Shown piece after piece: positions 1-5,538 of a stretch of DNA of 7,590 bases. The position numbers were made by a program, and so were the translations under genes. Below the pieces are notes generated by a model. The model was not told the DNA's origin. It searched no databases and saw only the letters and a program-made list of their open reading frames with translations. Within the stretch, counting starts at the first letter, position 1, and each line of letters starts with the position of its first letter. Source of the stretch: Crocinitomicaceae bacterium (GTDB taxonomy: Bacteria > Bacteroidota > Bacteroidia > Flavobacteriales_D > Crocinitomicaceae); contig JAHEMP010000105.1 in assembly GCA_024643585.1 (NCBI GenBank), positions 1-7,590 of the forward strand, written 5' to 3'.

Positions 1-133
1 CGCGATCCGTCACCCAAATAGCAAACCATTTTGCGTTAAATAATAAATTGTGAATAACTTCGGTCTACTGCCGAAACAAAAAACGACCAAAACCATTAAT
101 TTCCCGCAAATTTAAATTGATTTATTCTATTCT
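1..133. other. Left-edge segment with no assignable gene
   Basis: I could not assign a gene here. On the + strand all three frames close early (stops at 19-21, 41-43 and 51-53), so this may hold the last few codons of an upstream + strand gene, but none of the short tails is recognisable. On the minus strand an ATG at 29-27 opens a frame that leaves the window after nine codons (MVCYLGDGS), which could be the start of a divergent gene, again unrecognised. A small 5-bp inverted repeat (59-63 with 71-75, 7-base loop) has no T-run after it on either strand. A good -7 + -33 promoter pair for the downstream ATPase gene was not found. Confidence 0.4.
107..114 (-). promoter_or_regulatory. Possible Bacteroidota -7 element pointing left
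   Basis: Read on the minus strand this is TAAATTTG, an exact match to the TAnnTTTG -7 consensus of Bacteroidota sigma factors. No TTG -33 box sits at the expected 17-19 bases upstream, and the downstream gene is outside or barely inside the window (possible ATG at 29-27), so this is only a candidate for a divergent promoter. Confidence 0.25.
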
Positions 134-1288
134 ATGGAAGAAACACTCGTTCAATCAAAAATTACGCGACATGTAAAAGAAGCGGTTCAAGAGCAAATTA
201 AAGAAGCTAAAGTATTGCTAGTGCAAGGTCCGAAAGGCATCGGTAAAACGGATTTTGTTTTGGATATTTTGTCCGATTTAGGCTGGTCGTATTCTATGGT
301 ATCACGCAAGGACTACAAAGTTTTACAAAGTGAAAAAGAGATAGACGATTTCTTAAAAGAGAAAACAGGAGATGCACAAATATTAATCCTAAGAGATGCA
401 GAACATTTTGGTCAATTGCAACTGTTGCTCGAAATGATTTTGGCAAGTGATCATGCACCTCGAATAGTCCTTCTCACTTCATTTCAAGCGCCGATTGATG
501 AGTTTTTAGTAGAAGCGCTAAGAGCAAATGACTTGATTGTTGAGTTGACTCCCTTTTCATTTTACGAATTGGCAAAATTCAAAGGAATGGCTAGTTTGGA
601 AAAAGAATTGGAGGATCGTTTGGTTTTCGGATCCTATCCAGCCGTCATCAACAACCCTGAAAACGCAGAGGAGATTATCAATGAATTATTAGAACAGATT
701 CTAACAACACAGTTGGGAGCGAACGATAGAATCAACAAGAAAAAGCAGATGATCTCGGTATTGAAAACCTTAGCTTTTGAAATGGGCGAAGTAATTTCCT
801 ATAACGATATAGGTACGCGTTGCGACTTGGATAACGAAACCGTTGAACGGTATGTGGAGTTGTTCGAAAAAGCATTTTTAATTTATCGTGTTCCTTCCTA
901 TTATGGAGGGAACAAATACGAAATGAAAAAAGGAACGTCTGTCTATTTTGCTGACAACGGGCTCCGAAATGCATTGATAAATAATTTCAACAGCATGGAT
1001 TGGAGAAACGATGCAACTCAATTGTGGAGGAATTGGTTGTTGGTGGAGAAGATAAAATGGAATAGAAATCTAGGCAAAACAGTGACTTATTTCACATGGA
1101 AAACACATACAAAGCAAAATGTAGATTGCATTGAAATTGAAAATGGAAGAATGAGGGCGTATCAAACTTCTTGGACGAAAAAGAAAACTGTTCGTTTTCC
1201 AGCGGGCTTTTTAAAATATTACCCGGATGCTGAAACTTTTCAATTGAACAAAAGCTCCTATTGGGGCTTTCTATCCTCTAAGAGATAA
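134..1288 (+). CDS. AAA-type ATPase with C-terminal DUF4143-like region
   Basis: This 384-residue protein has the layout of the AAA_14/DUF4143 family of ATP-binding proteins. A P-loop GPKGIGKT lies at residues 32-39, a hydrophobic strand ILILRDAE at 83-90 occupies the Walker B place, a sensor-like strand RIVLLTS is at 110-116, LTPFSFYEL at 138-146 and GSYPAV at 166-171 are family landmarks, a winged-helix segment is at about 220-255, and VYFADNGLRNAL at 270-281 is characteristic of DUF4143. Residues 299-345 resemble the PD-(D/E)XK-like end of the family, but where relatives usually show an E-x-K-type motif this protein has YQTSW (343-347). The Walker B position also looks altered (R87-D88 in place of D-E). 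The ATG at 134 is kept because the P-loop follows at a normal distance; no Shine-Dalgarno is visible, as expected in this phylum. The stop overlaps the next ATG by one base, so the two genes are probably cotranscribed and translationally coupled. Family members are mostly of unknown function; a role beside the downstream nuclease is inference. Confidence 0.85.
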   Translation: MEETLVQSKITRHVKEAVQEQIKEAKVLLVQGPKGIGKTDFVLDILSDLGWSYSMVSRKDYKVLQSEKEIDDFLKEKTGDAQILILRDAEHFGQLQLLLEMILASDHAPRIVLLTSFQAPIDEFLVEALRANDLIVELTPFSFYELAKFKGMASLEKELEDRLVFGSYPAVINNPENAEEIINELLEQILTTQLGANDRINKKKQMISVLKTLAFEMGEVISYNDIGTRCDLDNETVERYVELFEKAFLIYRVPSYYGGNKYEMKKGTSVYFADNGLRNALINNFNSMDWRNDATQLWRNWLLVEKIKWNRNLGKTVTYFTWKTHTKQNVDCIEIENGRMRAYQTSWTKKKTVRFPAGFLKYYPDAETFQLNKSSYWGFLSSKR

Positions 1289-4110
1289 TGCAAGAATCTA
1301 AATTCATAACTCGAATTGCCGATTTTATAATTGAAAACGAATGGCCTTTAGAAGATTTGGTCATCATACTTCCGTCAAACCGTGCGAGAAAATACTTGGA
1401 AATTGAGTTGGCGTCAAAATTTGACCACCCCATTTTTGCACCACAAATACTTACAATCGACAATTGGATTAGAAGTGCTAGTTCGCACAAAGTTGTCGAT
1501 AAACTGAATATTTTGTTTGAATTGTACAGCGTGCATTTGGAAATCGAACAAGATGTAACGGATAGATCTTTCGATGCCTTTTACAATTGGGCCACAACAC
1601 TTTTAGCCGATTTTGAAGAAATAGATAAATATTTAGTCGACCCAAAACAGCTGTTCAAGAATTTAAAGGACATAAAAGACATTGAAAACTGGAGCTTCAA
1701 TTCTGAAGAATTGAGTGAAACTCAACAGAAGTTTTTGGAATTCTGGGATCGGTTGCCGCAATATTATGAAGGGCTGCGAGAAAAATTAAACAAAAAAAAT
1801 TGGGCATACGGTGGAATGGCCTTTCGGGAAGTGGCAGAGAATATTGAATTGGTCTCACCGAGAGAAGACAAACGCATTTTTATTTTTGCAGGCTTCAATG
1901 CCCTCTCCTTGTCGGAAATGACCATTATTCGTAAACTATACGTTCGTGGAAATGCCCACATTTTGCAAAATATAGATGCTTTTTATTACAAGGCAAAACA
2001 CCATGAGGCGGGATATTTCCAACGTTCCCTGAATGAATTTCTTAGTCGAAAACCAGAAAATTTCTTGGAAAATGATATGCTCACCAAGGAAAAAAATATT
2101 GAATTAATATCTTGCGCTCAAGGCATCGGGCAGGTTAACGTGGCAGCAACTATTTTGTCTAAAATGACCGAAAACGAATTAAACGACACCTTGCTATTGC
2201 TCGCTGACGAGTCGCTTGCCGCTCCAATGATGAAGAATTTGCCTTTGAACATCGGCCGGGCAAACATCACTATGGGACTTCAATTGCACAATACTTCCGT
2301 CAAATTATGGGTGGATTTATTGTTCTCAGTTCAAGAGAATTTTACGCGCTTTAAAACCAAAAGTTTGTACCACAAAGACTTGTTTAAGTTGTGGCAACAT
2401 CCATTTTATCAAGCGTTTACGAGCAAAGAGATCATAGGAAAGCAACGTCAATTAGAGAATTATATCATTTCTAGGAACCGTATTTTTCTTTCGCCAAACA
2501 GCGTCTCCTTGGAAACCAAACCCATCGAGCAACTTTTCGAAGTCTTAATGCAACCCTGGAACAATGATTTTGGAAAAGCATTGAACCAAATGCGGGAATT
2601 GAATAGGAAAATTTATCCTATACTGAAAAAAGAGAACGAATTTGAGAAGGCAATCCTTCGAACTTTCGATAAATCCATAATCGCTTTTCAGAACACGCTG
2701 GGTGAAGATTTTCCAGAAATGAGTTTGCGAACCTTCAAGTTGCTATTCCAGCAAAACTGGGGTAGTCAGCGAATTGCGTATGAAGGAACCCCAACCGAAG
2801 GATTGCAAATGATGGGACTCCTCGAAACGCGTATGCTCGATTTTAAAAACATCATTTGTCTCGGTTTAAATGAAGGCACAATGCCTCCCGGTAACCCAAT
2901 ACAGACCTTGATACCGATGGACTTAAGGAATTATTTTGGGATGCCTAGAACGAGAGACAAACAAGGTCTTTTTGCCCATCACTTTTACCGATTGTTGCAC
3001 AAAATGGAAAACATGACGGTGACGTATACGGCAGCACAAGAAAGTTTAAATAGCGGTGAACCCAGTCGATATATTCAACAAATGCGCCTGGAATGGGAGC
3101 GACAATCGCAGAATGTAAAAATCAGCGAGAAAACATACGTTTTGGATGCTTCAGCGGTTAAAAATCAAATGAATACCATTTCAAAAACGCCGGATATTTT
3201 GGACAAAATAGACCGAATATTGGAGAATTCTATTTCTGCCAGTGCGCTGAATACCTATTTGAATTGTCCGTTGGATTTTTATTACCGCTACATACTTGAG
3301 TACGGCGAGGAAGATCAAGTAGAGGAGGAGATGAACAACAATACTCTTGGAACAATCATCCACACGGTTTTGGAAGATTTGTATCAACCTTTTGCTCAAC
3401 GCGATAAGCAAGGAAACAAAAATCCCAATCCAAAGGCTCTTGAGCCAATTGATATTGATCGAATGGTTGGCAAATATCCAGAATTGGTGAAAAGAGAGTT
3501 TAAAAAACACTACGACGAAGACGAAAATTCTTTTGCTGCTGGCAAAAACTTTCTGAGCTTCAAAATGGCTTTGAAATTGATGAAACGGTTTTTTAAAGAA
3601 GAGAAAAAATGGATATCGAATGTAAAACAGCCATTGATGATTCTGTCGTTGGAGCAGAAACTGGAAACCTCAATTACGTTAATCATACATGGACAAGAAA
3701 AAACAGTAAACCTCAAAGGTTTTATCGATAGAATGGATGGTTTTGGTGATAAAACAAGAATTGTTGACTACAAAAGCGGAAAGGTTGATCAGAAAGATTT
3801 GAGCACAAATAAAGGAAATGTTGCCGAAAATTTAAGGAAGGCTGCTGAAAAAGGTAAAATTTTACAATTGTGGATTTACGCCTACTTGTTCCGCGAAACA
3901 TATGGTTATTTACCCGATGAGGTGAACATAATTTCTTTCATCAATTATCCGGATTCACCTCTTACATTGGAAACGGGCGACATGTCTTTGGATGATTTTG
4001 TTGAAGCCTTACCAGACGTTTTAACTGAAATATTTGAAGAAATGTATGATGCGGACATTCCTTTTACACACAATTCAGAGCAATATATATCCTATTGCCA
4101 GTATTGTTAA
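1288..4110 (+). CDS. AddB-like PD-(D/E)XK nuclease family protein
   Basis: This 940-residue protein resembles AddB/RexB, the partner of the AddA helicase-nuclease that resects double-strand breaks and feeds RecA. The N-terminus has VIILPSNRARKYLE (25-38) where AddB of Firmicutes has a Walker A loop, so no ATP-binding P-loop is visible. The helicase-like landmark EGLQMMGLLETRMLDF (504-519) followed by LGLNEGTMP (525-533) matches motif IV/V regions of the family. The C-terminal RecB-type nuclease domain starts near SASALNTYLNCP (650-661) and keeps its catalytic set: H692 in GTIIHTVLE, D814 in GFIDRMD, D827-Y-K829, and Q860xxxY864. Of the four cysteines that hold the iron-sulfur cluster in Bacillus AddB, C660, C937 and C940 are present, but the protein ends at C940, so the fourth is missing. 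The start ATG overlaps the stop of the upstream ATPase gene (TAATG). No addA-like gene is in the window. The nuclease activity is well supported by motifs; the AddB role is by family resemblance. Confidence 0.85.
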   Translation: MQESKFITRIADFIIENEWPLEDLVIILPSNRARKYLEIELASKFDHPIFAPQILTIDNWIRSASSHKVVDKLNILFELYSVHLEIEQDVTDRSFDAFYNWATTLLADFEEIDKYLVDPKQLFKNLKDIKDIENWSFNSEELSETQQKFLEFWDRLPQYYEGLREKLNKKNWAYGGMAFREVAENIELVSPREDKRIFIFAGFNALSLSEMTIIRKLYVRGNAHILQNIDAFYYKAKHHEAGYFQRSLNEFLSRKPENFLENDMLTKEKNIELISCAQGIGQVNVAATILSKMTENELNDTLLLLADESLAAPMMKNLPLNIGRANITMGLQLHNTSVKLWVDLLFSVQENFTRFKTKSLYHKDLFKLWQHPFYQAFTSKEIIGKQRQLENYIISRNRIFLSPNSVSLETKPIEQLFEVLMQPWNNDFGKALNQMRELNRKIYPILKKENEFEKAILRTFDKSIIAFQNTLGEDFPEMSLRTFKLLFQQNWGSQRIAYEGTPTEGLQMMGLLETRMLDFKNIICLGLNEGTMPPGNPIQTLIPMDLRNYFGMPRTRDKQGLFAHHFYRLLHKMENMTVTYTAAQESLNSGEPSRYIQQMRLEWERQSQNVKISEKTYVLDASAVKNQMNTISKTPDILDKIDRILENSISASALNTYLNCPLDFYYRYILEYGEEDQVEEEMNNNTLGTIIHTVLEDLYQPFAQRDKQGNKNPNPKALEPIDIDRMVGKYPELVKREFKKHYDEDENSFAAGKNFLSFKMALKLMKRFFKEEKKWISNVKQPLMILSLEQKLETSITLIIHGQEKTVNLKGFIDRMDGFGDKTRIVDYKSGKVDQKDLSTNKGNVAENLRKAAEKGKILQLWIYAYLFRETYGYLPDEVNIISFINYPDSPLTLETGDMSLDDFVEALPDVLTEIFEEMYDADIPFTHNSEQYISYCQYC

Positions 4111-4150
4111 AATGAACGGGAAATTAAGCTTGGAAACAATATAAAATGAA

Positions 4151-4198
4151 AAAATCCTGACATGCATTCAAAGAGGAGTAAATGCATGGCAGGATTTT
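4151..4198. terminator. Bidirectional hairpin terminator between convergent genes
   Basis: The arms at 4151-4168 (AAAATCCTGACATGCATT) and 4181-4198 are complementary at 17 of 18 positions, with one A-G mismatch (4160/4189) and a 12-base loop. The right arm ends in TTTT for + strand transcripts. On the minus strand the left arm is followed by a run of six T, so termination should be stronger for the 120-residue gene coming from the right. The hairpin lies 40 bases after the AddB-like stop and 88 bases past the stop of the minus-strand gene, the usual place for a shared terminator. Confidence 0.8.
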
Positions 4199-4286
4199 GC
4201 TTAAATAAAACCTTATCACAATAACGGACAAATAATTGAATTAGTTGCCTGAAACAGAAAGTTTTTTACAATTTATTTTTAATAAC

Positions 4287-4649
4287 TTAGTAAAGCGCTC
4301 GTTTTAAGGCACTTCTGTAGTCTTTTATTTCTTCTCTATTTATCTTGTGATCTGCTTGAATCAGCAAATTCAACAAGTAACTTAGGTTTTCTTGGTCTTC
4401 AATTCCTTCGATTGGGTATTCATTACCTTCCTCATCCTCATCGTATTGACCTTCAACGTCAAAAGTTTGATTCTCCGTTAAGTATTCATATGTCAAGCGC
4501 AAAACTTTTGTAACTAATGGATCTTCCTCCTTTTTAGCAATTTCACGAATTTCTTTTAACGCGTCAACTATTCCTTTGGCAAGAATTCCTTCTTTCTCCA
4601 CTTTTTTGATGACAGCTTCTAATTTTGTATTGGCAACTAAGGTTTTCAT
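4287..4649 (-). CDS. Uncharacterised acidic helical protein, 120 residues
   Basis: I do not recognise this protein. It has no signal peptide, membrane segment or cysteine. Predicted by eye it is mostly helical: a Lys/Glu-rich N-terminal half (about 8-60), a short very acidic linker at 68-77 (QYDEDEEGNE), then a leucine-rich helix SYLLNLLIQADHKINREE (90-107) and a basic C-terminus ending KRALY. It is probably a soluble cytoplasmic protein. The reading frame is credible because it stands alone on its strand, has a good Bacteroidota promoter 40-70 bases upstream, and has a strong hairpin downstream. It is convergent with the AddB-like gene and divergent from the LysE-type gene, so it looks like a monocistronic unit. 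No function can be given. Confidence 0.75.
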   Translation of the reverse strand: MKTLVANTKLEAVIKKVEKEGILAKGIVDALKEIREIAKKEEDPLVTKVLRLTYEYLTENQTFDVEGQYDEDEEGNEYPIEGIEDQENLSYLLNLLIQADHKINREEIKDYRSALKRALY

Positions 4650-4691
4650 TCTCTAATATTTCTTAAGTCAAAAATTGACCCAATTTGAGCA

Positions 4692-4720
4692 CAAATGTAA
4701 ACAATTGACTAGAATTCTAA
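4692..4720 (-). promoter_or_regulatory. Promoter of the 120-residue gene
   Basis: On the minus strand the -7 element TACATTTG (4699-4692) matches TAnnTTTG exactly. It is preceded, after 18 bases, by TTA (4720-4718), one base off the TTG -33 box. Transcription would begin near 4686, giving a leader of roughly 35-40 bases before the ATG at 4649. Element and spacing fit the known Bacteroidota primary sigma factor consensus. Confidence 0.55.
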
Positions 4721-4825
4721 TTCATTTAGGAGCACTTTACACAAAAAAGTTCCCTTTCACAATTAAACGTTGACAAATGCCTGATATTTATTTGCTATTT
4801 TACCTACAAAAAAGGATTGAAAGTT

Positions 4826-4833
4826 TAATTTTG
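4826..4833 (+). promoter_or_regulatory. Possible -7 element of the LysE-type gene
   Basis: TAATTTTG matches TAnnTTTG and lies 18 bases before the TTG start codon, giving a very short leader. No TTG -33 box occurs at the usual distance; a TTGACA at 4770-4775 is too far upstream to pair with it. The rest of the 4650-4851 gap shows no hairpin, RNA gene or open frame that I can support. Confidence 0.35.
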
Positions 4834-4851
4834 TAAAAAGCCCATTCTGAT

Positions 4852-5493
4852 TTGATACATCTCATTACAAAAGCAGTAATTACAGGATTCGTTTTAAGTA
4901 TAATGATAGGTCCTGTATTTTTTCTACTCCTAGAAACGAGTATTAAAAAAGGAATACGAGCTGCCATTGCTTTTGATATAGGGGTTCTGCTCAGCGATTT
5001 GGTCTATATACTAATTGCCCTTAATTTTTATTACGAGGTTGAAAATTTGACCGAGGGAAAAAATCAACATCTACTGAAAATAATAGGAGGGGCTTTGTTC
5101 ATAATCTACGGTATTATTACATTTTTCAAAAAGCCAAAGGATTCCAAAAAAGATAGCAAAGGGAAATTAATTCAAGATACAAGTGATTATAAGATGCTGG
5201 CCCTGAAAGGCTTTGTTTTGAATATCGCGAATCCCTTGGTGATTTTTTATTGGTTTTCTGTTATGACATTGGCAGAAAAAACAGAAGGAGATTCAACGGT
5301 CCCTATATTGTTTTTCTTAGGGGTTATCCTACTGACATTTTTTAGTTTTGATATTTTGAAAATTATTGGCGCAAAGCAATTAAGACCCTTGATGACGGAT
5401 AGGCTTTTGAAAGCACTGAATCAACTGATTGGTATTGTATTTGCATGTTTTGGTATTTTCCTTCTTATCCAAGGATTTTTAGGAAGAATGTAA
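4852..5493 (+). CDS. LysE-family transporter, TTG start
   Basis: This 213-residue inner-membrane protein belongs to the LysE/RhtB superfamily, which exports amino acids and related small metabolites. Six hydrophobic segments are visible at about 4-27, 38-60, 74-92, 116-139, 149-170 and 189-209, with a basic, hydrophilic loop at 93-114. Family landmarks are MIGPVFFLLLETS (18-30), the conserved GP near the end of the first helix, and NIANPLVIFYW (124-134) in the fourth helix. Length is typical. The start is the TTG at 4852: an in-frame TAA lies at 4834-4836, no ATG or GTG lies between, and the next ATG (codon 18) would delete most of the first helix. The substrate cannot be read from the sequence. 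It may be cotranscribed with the MORN-repeat gene that begins 45 bases after its stop; no promoter is evident in that gap. Confidence 0.85.
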   Translation: MIHLITKAVITGFVLSIMIGPVFFLLLETSIKKGIRAAIAFDIGVLLSDLVYILIALNFYYEVENLTEGKNQHLLKIIGGALFIIYGIITFFKKPKDSKKDSKGKLIQDTSDYKMLALKGFVLNIANPLVIFYWFSVMTLAEKTEGDSTVPILFFLGVILLTFFSFDILKIIGAKQLRPLMTDRLLKALNQLIGIVFACFGIFLLIQGFLGRM

Positions 5494-5538
5494 CCGTTGG
5501 CACGCTATTTCGTTTTAATTAGCAATAACATTTTAGAA

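Noticed and set aside
59..75. Small inverted repeat TTCGG/CCGAA as a terminator
   Set aside because: The stem is only 5 bp and no T-run follows it on either strand.
3181..3510. Antisense open frame of 109 codons in the AddB-like gene
   Set aside because: It overlaps the conserved start of the nuclease domain on the other strand and has no family features.
4770..4798. TTGACA with TGCTAT 17 bases later as an E. coli-style promoter for the LysE-type gene
   Set aside because: The -10 match is poor, and the phylum uses a different -7 consensus, for which a better candidate exists at 4826-4833.
5497..5538. In-frame TTG upstream start for the MORN-repeat gene
   Set aside because: It puts 14 residues in front of a complete signal peptide that begins with the ATG at 5539.
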